NCBI GenBank assembly: GCA_017390595.1 | Contig: JAFPBC010000282.1 | Span: forward strand, 1-10,587 | Reading direction: 5' to 3' | Source of the DNA: Selenomonadales bacterium | Lineage (GTDB): Bacteria; Bacillota; Negativicutes; RGIG982 | DNA length: 10,587 bases | Shown here: piece by piece, positions 1-8,269 of the stretch | Layout of the letters: each line of letters opens with the position of its first letter | How positions within the stretch are numbered: the first letter of the stretch is position 1 | Notes under the pieces: generated by a model | What the model saw: the letters and a program-made list of their open reading frames with translations, nothing else | Databases searched by the model: none | Told to the model about the DNA's origin: nothing | Translations under genes and position numbers: made by a program

Positions 1-267
<267 letters not shown>

Positions 268-299
268 TTCGCAAGACAACGATATAAAAGAATAAAGTA

Positions 300-331
300 A
301 AAAAGGGTCACTTTTCGAGGTGACCCTTTTT
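300..331 (+). terminator. Intrinsic terminator between gap and pgk
   Basis: The arms GGGTCAC (305-311) and GTGACCC (320-326) pair perfectly. The stem extends inward by a T-G and a T-A pair to a TTCG tetraloop (314-317), and outward by five A-T pairs (300-304 with 327-331). The outer T's double as the U-tract. The pgk ribosome binding site GGAGG starts at 332, directly after the hairpin. It probably ends most gap transcripts and lets a fraction through to pgk, or it protects the 3' end of processed gap mRNA. Confidence 0.88.
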
Positions 332-347
332 GGAGGTATATGAAACG

Positions 348-1529
348 ATGAATAAACAAACGATCCAAGACGTGAATGTACAGGGCAAAAAAGTATTCGT
401 TCGCGTTGACTTCAACGTACCGATGAAAGACGGCGTGATCACGAACGATACGCGCGTGCGTGCAACGCTTCCGACGCTCAACTATCTCTTAGAACAAGGC
501 GCGGCAGTCATCCTCGGCAGCCATCTCGGCAGACCGAAAGGACAGCGTGTGCCCGAGTTCACGCTCGCACCGGTCGCTGTACGTCTCGGCGAATTGCTCG
601 GCCGTGAAGTAAAACTCGCTCCCGACTGCGTAGGCGAAGAAGTAAGCAAAATGGCAGCCGAGCTCAAAAGCGGCGAAGTCCTTCTTCTTGAAAACCTTCG
701 TTACCACAAAGAAGAAGAGAAAAACGATCCCGAGTTCGCGAAAGCTCTCGCATCGCTTGCCGATGTGGCAGTCAACGACGCGTTCGGTGTATCGCACCGT
801 GCCCATGCTTCGGTAGAAGGCATCACGAAATTCATTCCGGCGGTAGCAGGCTACCTCATGGAAAAAGAGATCAAATTCGTCGGTCAGGCAGTGGCAGACC
901 CCGTTCGTCCGTTCGTTGCCATCATCGGCGGTGCAAAAGTATCCGATAAGATCGGTGTTATCGACAACCTCTTGACGAAAGTCGACACGCTCATCATCGG
1001 TGGCGGTATGGCTAACACGTTCGTAGCGGCACAAGGCTACTCTGTTGGTAAATCGCTTCTCGAAGAAGACAAACTCGACCTTGCTCGTCAGCTCATCGCA
1101 AAAGCAAAAGAAACGGGCGTCAACCTCCTTCTCCCGACGGATATGGTCGTAGCAGACCGTTTCGCGCCCGATGCAGAACACAAAAACGTAGCAGTAGACG
1201 AGATCCCTGCCGACTGGATGGCACTCGATATCGGTGCTGATACGGCAAAAGCATATGCGGCAGCTCTCGAAGATGCGAAAACTGTCGTATGGAACGGCCC
1301 GATGGGCGTATTCGAAATGGATGCTTTCGCACACGGCACGACGGCTGTTGCCAAAGCAGTAGCGGCTTCCGACGCAACGAGCGTAGTAGGCGGCGGCGAC
1401 TCCATCTCGGCACTCCAGAAAACAGGTCTTTCCGACCAGATCACGCACATCTCCACGGGTGGCGGTGCGTCCCTCGAGTTCCTCGAAGGCAAAGTGCTCC
1501 CGGGTATCGCGGCACTTGCCGACAAATAA
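348..1529 (+). CDS. pgk: Phosphoglycerate kinase
   Basis: This 393-residue protein is the usual length for bacterial phosphoglycerate kinase, which transfers phosphate from 1,3-bisphosphoglycerate to ADP, giving ATP and 3-phosphoglycerate. Visible motifs are the N-terminal signature RVDFNVP (residues 19-25), the substrate-binding GSHLGRP (57-63), the hinge-side GGAKVSDKI (194-202), WNGPMGVFE (315-323), the nucleotide-binding GGGDS (348-352) and the C-terminal STGGGASLEFLEG (369-381). The ATG at 348 is chosen because the protein then begins MNKQTIQDV, like relatives, and GGAGG lies at 332-336, 11 nt upstream. A TTG at 330 in the same frame would lie inside the terminator and upstream of the ribosome binding site. 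The gene sits between gap and tpiA and has strongly biased codons. From 492 to 1448 it uses no TTA, CTA or TCA codon. Confidence 0.98.
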   Translation: MNKQTIQDVNVQGKKVFVRVDFNVPMKDGVITNDTRVRATLPTLNYLLEQGAAVILGSHLGRPKGQRVPEFTLAPVAVRLGELLGREVKLAPDCVGEEVSKMAAELKSGEVLLLENLRYHKEEEKNDPEFAKALASLADVAVNDAFGVSHRAHASVEGITKFIPAVAGYLMEKEIKFVGQAVADPVRPFVAIIGGAKVSDKIGVIDNLLTKVDTLIIGGGMANTFVAAQGYSVGKSLLEEDKLDLARQLIAKAKETGVNLLLPTDMVVADRFAPDAEHKNVAVDEIPADWMALDIGADTAKAYAAALEDAKTVVWNGPMGVFEMDAFAHGTTAVAKAVAASDATSVVGGGDSISALQKTGLSDQITHISTGGGASLEFLEGKVLPGIAALADK

Positions 1530-1535
1530 GAATTT

Positions 1536-1565
1536 TTGACTGAAAGATTAGGAGGAACTTATTAT
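1536..1565 (+). promoter_or_regulatory. Possible promoter overlapping the start of tpiA
   Basis: TTGACT (1536-1541) and TATTAT (1560-1565) each match the sigma-70/sigma-A consensus at five of six positions and are 18 nt apart. Transcription would begin near 1572, just inside tpiA, so it could supply gpmI and eno but not a translatable tpiA message. The gap is AT-rich, the -10 overlaps the space between the tpiA ribosome binding site and its ATG, and chance matches are common in such sequence. Confidence 0.25.
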
Positions 1566-1566
1566 T

Positions 1567-2316
1567 ATGCGTACACCTATCATTGCAGGCAACTGGAAAA
1601 TGAATAACACGACAGCAGAAGGCAAAGCTCTCGTTACAGAACTCGCGGCACTCGTAGCAGACGTGAAAGATCGTCAGATCGTCGTTTGCGTACCGTTCAC
1701 CATCCTCGGTGCGATGAAAGAAGCACTCGCCGGCACGAACATCGCGCTCGGCGCGCAGAACCTTCATTGGGAAAAAAGCGGTGCTTACACGGGCGAGATC
1801 TCTGCTGATATGCTCCTTGACATGGGCGCGGAATATGTCCTCATCGGCCACAGCGAACGTCGTCAGTACTTCGCTGAAACGGATGAGACGGTCAACAAAA
1901 AAGTCCTCACGGCATTCGCGAATGGCATCGTGCCGATCCTCTGCGTAGGCGAAACGCTCGAAGAACGTGAAGGCGGCATCATGGAACAAGTCATCAACAC
2001 GCAGGTAGAAAAAGCACTCGTAGGTCTTACGGGCGAACAGATCAAACAGCTCGTCATCGCTTACGAACCTGTATGGGCGATCGGTACGGGCCGTACGGCA
2101 ACTGCCGATCAGGCAAACGAAGTCTGCGCGCTCATCCGCCGCAAAGTGGCAGAACTTTTCTGCGAAGAATGCGCAAGCGAAATGCGTATTCAATACGGCG
2201 GCAGTGTAAAAGCTAACAACGCGGCTGAGATCATGGGCAAAAGCGACATCGACGGCGCGCTCGTCGGCGGTGCTGCGCTCAAAGCGGATAGCTTCAGCCA
2301 GATCGTAAAATACTAA
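1567..2316 (+). CDS. tpiA: Triosephosphate isomerase
   Basis: This 249-residue TIM-barrel enzyme interconverts dihydroxyacetone phosphate and glyceraldehyde-3-phosphate. The catalytic set is complete: K11 in GNWKMN (8-13), H95 in IGHSERR (93-99) and E167 in YEPVWAIGTG (166-175), whose tail is the flexible phosphate-binding loop 6. The phosphate-gripping YGGSV (210-214) and the later ALVGGAAL (231-238) are also present. The ATG at 1567 follows AGGAGG at 1550-1555 with an 11-nt spacer. It lies 37 nt after pgk and 14 nt before gpmI, so one transcript is likely. Its substrate dihydroxyacetone phosphate is the product of the GlpABC complex encoded about 3 kb downstream, which gives the two operons a direct metabolic link. 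Codon use is strongly biased, like pgk. Confidence 0.98.
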   Translation: MRTPIIAGNWKMNNTTAEGKALVTELAALVADVKDRQIVVCVPFTILGAMKEALAGTNIALGAQNLHWEKSGAYTGEISADMLLDMGAEYVLIGHSERRQYFAETDETVNKKVLTAFANGIVPILCVGETLEEREGGIMEQVINTQVEKALVGLTGEQIKQLVIAYEPVWAIGTGRTATADQANEVCALIRRKVAELFCEECASEMRIQYGGSVKANNAAEIMGKSDIDGALVGGAALKADSFSQIVKY

Positions 2317-2330
2317 TACAGGTGAAGAAC

Positions 2331-3863
<1,533 letters not shown>

Positions 3864-3886
3864 GGCTCCATAAGGAGGCGTATCAT

Positions 3887-5164
3887 GTGACGATCGTCCA
3901 AGATGTTTTTGCTCGCGAAATACTTGATTCTCGTGCCAACCCGACTGTTGAAGTCGAAGTCGCCTTATCGGGTGGTGTACGCTCGCGTGCATCCGTACCG
4001 TCGGGTGCTTCCACAGGGGCATCGGAAGCGGTAGAACTGCGTGACGAAGAACATGCCCGCTACGGCGGCAAAGGCGTTCTTCGTGCCGCGGATAACGTCA
4101 ACCGCATACTGCGCTCGCGTATCGTCGGACAAGAAGCCGAAGATCAGCTTCTCATCGACAGCGAGATGATCCGTGCCGATGGTACGGCAAACAAAGGCAG
4201 TCTCGGTGCCAATGCTCTATTGGGTGTAAGCCTTGCTGTTGCGAGAGCCGCAGCCTCGCAGGCAGGGATACCTCTTTATCGGTATATCGGCGGTCTTCGT
4301 GCAGGGAGACTGCCCATACCGATGATGAATATCTTTAACGGCGGACAGCACGCCGACAACAATGTTGATATCCAGGAATATATGATCGTGCCTGTGGGAG
4401 CAATGAGCTTTCGGCAGGCACTTCGCATCGGTGCGGAAGTATACCACACCTTGCGAAACGTTCTCAAACGAGAAGGCATGGCCACTACCGTCGGCGACGA
4501 AGGCGGCTATGCACCGAACCTCACATCAAATGAAGACGCGCTCCGCTATCTTATGGTTGCTATCGACGAAGCAGGCTACGTGGCGGGGCGCGATGTATTT
4601 TTGGCGCTCGACGTCGCCGCCAGCGAATTCTGTGAGAACGGGCGATATACGTTCGAAGGCAAACGGATGACGAGCGATATGCTCATCGACTACTACGAAG
4701 AGCTGACCAAACGATATCCCATCATCTCTGTCGAAGACGGTCTTGCCGAAGACGATTGGCACGGTTGGCAAGCCATGACCGCGCGGCTCGGCGGACGCGT
4801 CCGCCTTGTCGGAGACGACCTCTTTACGACGAATCCGAGCCGTATCGCGCGAGGCATTCGTGAGCGGGCGGGAAACGCGCTTCTCGTCAAGCCGAATCAG
4901 ATCGGCACCCTCTCCGAGACGCTCTACGCCATCCGCCTGGCAGAATCGGCAGGATACAGCACCATCATCTCGCATCGAAGCGGTGAGACCGAAGACGACT
5001 TCATCGCAGACCTTGCCGTCGCGGTAAGCGCTCCCTTTATCAAGACAGGCGCACCCGCCAGAAGCGAGCGTGTCGCCAAATATAACCGCCTTCTCCGTAT
5101 CGAAGACGAGCTTGGCAGTATGGCAGAATATGCAGGAAAATCCGTCCTTGCCAATAACAGGTAA
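3887..5164 (+). CDS. eno: Enolase (phosphopyruvate hydratase), atypical codon use and some unusual residues
   Basis: This 425-residue protein should dehydrate 2-phosphoglycerate to phosphoenolpyruvate. The catalytic machinery is intact: E164 in NVDIQE, E205 in VGDEGGYAP, metal ligands D242, E283 (SVEDGL) and the GDD near 309-311, K335, H363 in SHRSGETED and K386 in IKTGAP. The start is GTG at 3887, because the preceding ATG at 3885 is followed at once by TGA in its own frame. AAGGAGG (3872-3878) is 8 nt before the GTG. Odd features are A17 where most enolases have Gly (SRGNPT), P336 after the catalytic lysine where bacterial enolases usually have Val, Leu or Phe, and TTNPSR after GDDLF. Unlike its neighbours it uses ATA, AGA, CGA, CGG, TTA, CTA and TCA codons. 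Enolase activity is very likely. Transfer or a low-expression second copy is inference. Confidence 0.95.
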   Translation: MTIVQDVFAREILDSRANPTVEVEVALSGGVRSRASVPSGASTGASEAVELRDEEHARYGGKGVLRAADNVNRILRSRIVGQEAEDQLLIDSEMIRADGTANKGSLGANALLGVSLAVARAAASQAGIPLYRYIGGLRAGRLPIPMMNIFNGGQHADNNVDIQEYMIVPVGAMSFRQALRIGAEVYHTLRNVLKREGMATTVGDEGGYAPNLTSNEDALRYLMVAIDEAGYVAGRDVFLALDVAASEFCENGRYTFEGKRMTSDMLIDYYEELTKRYPIISVEDGLAEDDWHGWQAMTARLGGRVRLVGDDLFTTNPSRIARGIRERAGNALLVKPNQIGTLSETLYAIRLAESAGYSTIISHRSGETEDDFIADLAVAVSAPFIKTGAPARSERVAKYNRLLRIEDELGSMAEYAGKSVLANNR

Positions 5165-5171
5165 GAATACG

Positions 5172-5205
5172 CGGCCGACAGGAAAATGTCGGTCGTTTTT
5201 CTTTT
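5172..5205 (+). terminator. Intrinsic terminator after eno
   Basis: CGGCCGACA (5172-5180) pairs with TGTCGGTCG (5187-5195) over nine pairs including one G-T, with the six-base loop GGAAAA, followed by TTTTTCTTTT (5196-5205). It starts 7 nt after the eno stop codon and ends the glycolytic transcription unit. Confidence 0.93.
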
Positions 5206-5245
5206 GAGAAGGCGAAAAAAATGCATAAAAAATTCACTTTTGGGA

Positions 5246-5274
5246 TAGGCACGACGCTGTTTTTGTGGTATGCT
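5246..5274 (+). promoter_or_regulatory. Predicted sigma-A promoter of glpABC (extended -10)
   Basis: TATGCT (5269-5274) is preceded by TG at 5266-5267, giving the extended -10 form TGnTATGCT. TAGGCA (5246-5251) lies 17 nt upstream as a four-of-six match to the -35 consensus. It follows the eno terminator and is the best promoter in the gap. Transcription would begin near 5281, leaving an untranslated leader of about 125 nt before glpA. Confidence 0.6.
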
Positions 5275-5280
5275 AAAAAC

Positions 5281-5405
5281 GAGAACAGACTTATATGGAA
5301 TGGATGAGAATAGAGAGAATCTCCATAGAACAAGGTGACTGATAAAGTGGCCTGTTTTTGGGTTTCTTCTTTTTTTTTAAATCTGAACGGTAAGGAGAGA
5401 AAACG
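5281..5405 (+). promoter_or_regulatory. Structured glpA leader, possible attenuator
   Basis: The leader holds two structured parts. In the first, TATGGA (5294-5299) or TGGATGA (5301-5307, with one bulge) can each pair with the same TCTCCATA segment (5320-5327), so the two pairings exclude each other. In the second, an imperfect hairpin (arms 5328-5340 and 5346-5357, loop GATAA, one mismatch and one bulge) is followed by a T-rich stretch from 5355 ending in nine T's (5370-5378). The glpA ribosome binding site AAGGAG lies at 5392-5397. Firmicutes often control glycerol genes by the antiterminator GlpP acting on such leaders. That this is one is inference, because the hairpin is weak and I do not recognise a specific protein-binding motif. 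Confidence 0.4.
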
Positions 5406-7013
5406 ATGGAAAAAGTAACAGCGATCGTCATCGGTGGCGGTGCAACGGGCGTAGGTATCCTTCGCGACCTCGCAATGCGCGGTGTAGATGCTATGCTCAT
5501 CGAACAGCGTGACTTGGCTCACGGTACAAGCTCGCGTTATCATGGATTACTTCACAGTGGTGCGCGTTATGCGGTAAAAGATGCGGAAGCAGGCCGCGAA
5601 TGTATTGAAGAAAACACGATCCTCAGACGTATCGGTCGTCATTGCGTAGAAGCAACAGAAGGCTTCTTCGTTCGTACGGTCGAAGACCCCGAAGATTTTG
5701 AAGCAAAATGGGTAGAAGGTTGTAAAAACTGCGGTATCTCCGCGGTACAGATCTCGGTCGAAGAAGCACTTCGCCTTGAGCCGAACCTCAGCCCGAAGAT
5801 CAAAGCAGTATATCGCGTTCCCGACGCGGCGATCGACGGTTTCCGTATGGTATGGCAGAACGTCGCATCCGCACGTCGTTACGGCGCGAAAGTCCGCACG
5901 TACACGGAAGTCGTTCGCATCAACTCGACGAACGGCCAGGTAACGGGCGTAACGGTACGTGACTACTTCACAGGTCAGGAATACCAGATCGCTTGCGATT
6001 TCGTTATCAGCGCAGTCGGCTCCTGGGCAGGCGAACTTGCCGCAAAAGCAGGTCTCCAAGTAGGCGTACAGCCGGACAAAGGAACGCTCATCGCGTTCAA
6101 CCATCGTATTGCCAGCCGTGTCATCAACAGACTCCATCAGGCGTCCGACGGTGACATCTTCGTTCCGCACGGCTCCATCACGATCCTCGGTACGACCTCC
6201 ATGGCGGCAGACAAAGCAGACGACACAGAACCGTCCGTAGAAGAAGTCAAAAAACTCCTCAACATCGGCCGCGTTCTTTTCGAAAATATCGACGACTACC
6301 GCATCCTCCGCGCCTTCACGGGTACGCGTCCGCTTTACAGCGCAGACCCGAACGCAAAAGGCCGCGGCGCATCGCGCGGTTTCGTAACGCTCGACCATGC
6401 ACATGATGGTCTCAAAGGCTTCATCAGCATCGTTGGCGGTAAATTCACCACGTATCGCTTGATGGCAGAAAAAGCAGTTGACATGGTATGCGAATACCTC
6501 GGCAACAAAACGCCGTGCCGTACGGCAGAAGAAGATATCGTAGAAGACCCGTCGGAAGCACTCATGGGCCGCGCGAAAAAATTCTTCCCGGTACACGGTG
6601 CAAGCCTCGCGGCATCCCGTCTCGGCGCAGAAGGTCTCTCCCGCGTCGTTGACAAACTCGAAAAACAGCCGTCTTCGCGTCAGCTCGTTTGCGAATGCGA
6701 AAACGTAACGCTCGCCGAAGTAGAAGAAGCGGCAGCAGACCCCACGAGCTTTACTTTGAGTGATGTTCGCCGCAAAACGCGTATGGGCATGGGTACCTGT
6801 CAGGGTGCATTCTGCACGTACCGCACAGTCGGCACGATGGTAGCGAACGACCTCACGAACGGTCAAGACAGCAAAGAACTTCTCAAAGACTTCATTGAAG
6901 CGCGTTGGAAAGGCATCCGCCACGTCCTCTGGGGCAACGCGATCCGCGAAACGGAATTGACGCGCGGCATCTATGAAGGCACATTAAATGTGAACGGAGC
7001 GATGAAAAAATGA
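5406..7013 (+). CDS. glpA: Anaerobic glycerol-3-phosphate dehydrogenase, subunit A (FAD catalytic subunit)
   Basis: This 535-residue flavoprotein should oxidise sn-glycerol-3-phosphate to dihydroxyacetone phosphate. It starts with the FAD-binding beta strand AIVIGGGATG (6-15) and continues through the conserved TSSRYHGLLHSGARY (41-55), followed by the DAO-type catalytic domain with GTTSM (262-266), TGTRPL (305-310) and GGKFTTYR (344-351). The C-terminus carries a BFD-like [2Fe-2S] domain with C429, C431, C465 and C470 (CECENVT and GTCQGAFC). That domain and the adjacent glpB and glpC separate it from the single-subunit GlpD and the oxidase GlpO. The ATG at 5406 has AAGGAG (5392-5397) 8 nt upstream. 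The gene ends in ATGA, overlapping glpB by 4 nt. Codon use is as biased as in the glycolytic genes, suggesting high expression. Confidence 0.95.
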   Translation: MEKVTAIVIGGGATGVGILRDLAMRGVDAMLIEQRDLAHGTSSRYHGLLHSGARYAVKDAEAGRECIEENTILRRIGRHCVEATEGFFVRTVEDPEDFEAKWVEGCKNCGISAVQISVEEALRLEPNLSPKIKAVYRVPDAAIDGFRMVWQNVASARRYGAKVRTYTEVVRINSTNGQVTGVTVRDYFTGQEYQIACDFVISAVGSWAGELAAKAGLQVGVQPDKGTLIAFNHRIASRVINRLHQASDGDIFVPHGSITILGTTSMAADKADDTEPSVEEVKKLLNIGRVLFENIDDYRILRAFTGTRPLYSADPNAKGRGASRGFVTLDHAHDGLKGFISIVGGKFTTYRLMAEKAVDMVCEYLGNKTPCRTAEEDIVEDPSEALMGRAKKFFPVHGASLAASRLGAEGLSRVVDKLEKQPSSRQLVCECENVTLAEVEEAAADPTSFTLSDVRRKTRMGMGTCQGAFCTYRTVGTMVANDLTNGQDSKELLKDFIEARWKGIRHVLWGNAIRETELTRGIYEGTLNVNGAMKK

Positions 7014-8269
7014 AGAAAAGTGATGTAGTTGTTATCGGCGGCGGCCTCTCCGGCTTGTTTGCCGCGGCAGTCGCTGCACAAAACGGTAAAAAAGTGACCG
7101 TCCTCTCGTATGGCGCAGGCTCGCTTACGATCGGCGGCGGTATCGTAGATATCATGGGTTATGCAGACGGCAACGTACCGTTCGCAACCCCGATCGAAGG
7201 TGTCAAAAACGCACCCGAAGGTCATCCGTACACATTCATCGGTGAAGATACTGTCAAAGAAGCAGTAGAAGCATTCAAAAAAATGGCATCGGCCGAAGGC
7301 TATGCATACCAAGGCTCGCTCGATGAAATGCAGTGGATCCCGACGGCTGTCGGCACGCTCAAACCGACTGCTCTCGTTCCGCGCACGATGGACGTTGCCA
7401 AAATGGAAGCAGCGAAAAAACTCGTTGTCGTAGACCTCGCAGGCCTCAAAGACTTCTCCGCTCCGATGGCGGCGAAAAACCTCGGCCTTCTTTTCCCGAA
7501 CAAAACGATCGAGACCGTCAAAGTTCCCGAGCTTGAAAAAAGCGGCCGCGACATGACGGCATTCGACACGGCTCGTCTTCTCGACCGTGCAGATATCCGC
7601 ACGATGTTTGCCGCAGCTCTCAAATCGAAAGCAGGCAAAGATGTATGCTTCATCGTACCGCCGATCCTCGGTACGCACGCATCGTACGTCGCGTTCGACG
7701 ATATCACGAAACAAGTCGGCGCACCGCTCGTAGAATGTGCGGCAGTTGCTCCGTCCGTTACGGGTATCCGTCTTCGTGAGCTCATGCTCAGCATCCTCCG
7801 CAAACAGGGCGTCGTATTCATCGAAAAAGCCAACGTATGCGGCAATATCGTAGAAAACGGCAAAGTCGTTGCTGTTACGACGAAAGACTTCGGTCGTCAG
7901 CGCACCTACCGTGCAGACGAATTCGTACTTGCAAGCGGCGGTTTCTACGGCGCAGGCATCACAGCAGACCAAGAAAACGTAAAAGAAGTCGTATTCGACC
8001 TTCCGATCGTAGCACCTGCCAGAGTAGAAGACTGGACGAACGCAAAAATGTTCTCCGATGCGAAACAGCCGTTCGCAATGATCGGTATCGCAGTCAACGA
8101 ACAGCTCCAGCCTGTTGACGCAGAAGGCGCGGTCATCTATCCGAACGTCCGCGTAGTCGGCCGTAACCTCGCGGGCTATGACTTCTGCTTCGAAAAATCG
8201 GGTAACGGTGTTGCCCTCACTTCCGCATACAAAGCGGCTTCGCTCATTGTAAAAGGAGGTAAAGCCTAA
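7010..8269 (+). CDS. glpB: Anaerobic glycerol-3-phosphate dehydrogenase, subunit B
   Basis: This 419-residue protein opens with a Rossmann dinucleotide-binding motif, VVVIGGGLSGLFAA (6-19), and has a second FAD-fold stretch near residues 304-316 (EFVLASGGFYGAG). GlpB is the flavin-binding subunit thought to carry electrons between GlpA and GlpC in the three-part complex. Its length matches my recollection of the enterobacterial GlpB. The start ATG overlaps the glpA stop as ATGA, with GGAG at 6996-6999, which implies translational coupling. The gene ends TAATG, sharing one base with the start of glpC. Assignment from the N-terminal motif alone would be loose because many flavoproteins share it. 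The position between glpA and glpC makes it firm. Confidence 0.93.
   Translation: MKKSDVVVIGGGLSGLFAAAVAAQNGKKVTVLSYGAGSLTIGGGIVDIMGYADGNVPFATPIEGVKNAPEGHPYTFIGEDTVKEAVEAFKKMASAEGYAYQGSLDEMQWIPTAVGTLKPTALVPRTMDVAKMEAAKKLVVVDLAGLKDFSAPMAAKNLGLLFPNKTIETVKVPELEKSGRDMTAFDTARLLDRADIRTMFAAALKSKAGKDVCFIVPPILGTHASYVAFDDITKQVGAPLVECAAVAPSVTGIRLRELMLSILRKQGVVFIEKANVCGNIVENGKVVAVTTKDFGRQRTYRADEFVLASGGFYGAGITADQENVKEVVFDLPIVAPARVEDWTNAKMFSDAKQPFAMIGIAVNEQLQPVDAEGAVIYPNVRVVGRNLAGYDFCFEKSGNGVALTSAYKAASLIVKGGKA

Noticed and set aside
330..347. Upstream in-frame TTG as an alternative pgk start
   Set aside because: It lies inside the terminator's T-tract and before the ribosome binding site, and would add six residues not typical of the family.
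340..351. ATG at 340 giving a three-codon frame (ATG AAA CGA TGA) that overlaps the pgk start as ATGA
   Set aside because: It is only 3 nt after GGAGG, too close for efficient initiation, and so short that chance is the simplest explanation.
489..1448. A 319-codon open frame on the minus strand opposite pgk, with similar ones opposite tpiA, glpA, glpB and glpC
   Set aside because: They are in codon register with well-recognised genes and follow from avoidance of TTA, CTA and TCA. They have no recognisable motifs, and their Cys/Phe/Arg-rich composition is that of an antisense translation.
2322..2330. Upstream in-frame GTG as an alternative gpmI start
   Set aside because: It is part of the AGGTGA that serves the ATG at 2331 and has no ribosome binding site upstream.
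5273..5287. A possible catabolite repression (cre) site over the predicted glpA transcription start
   Set aside because: It keeps the central CG but mismatches the consensus at three fixed positions and is not convincingly palindromic.
5295..5342. A 15-codon open frame in the glpA leader (ATG at 5295, TGA at 5340) as a leader peptide
   Set aside because: No Shine-Dalgarno sequence precedes it, and its codons show no run of related residues that would suggest attenuation by translation.
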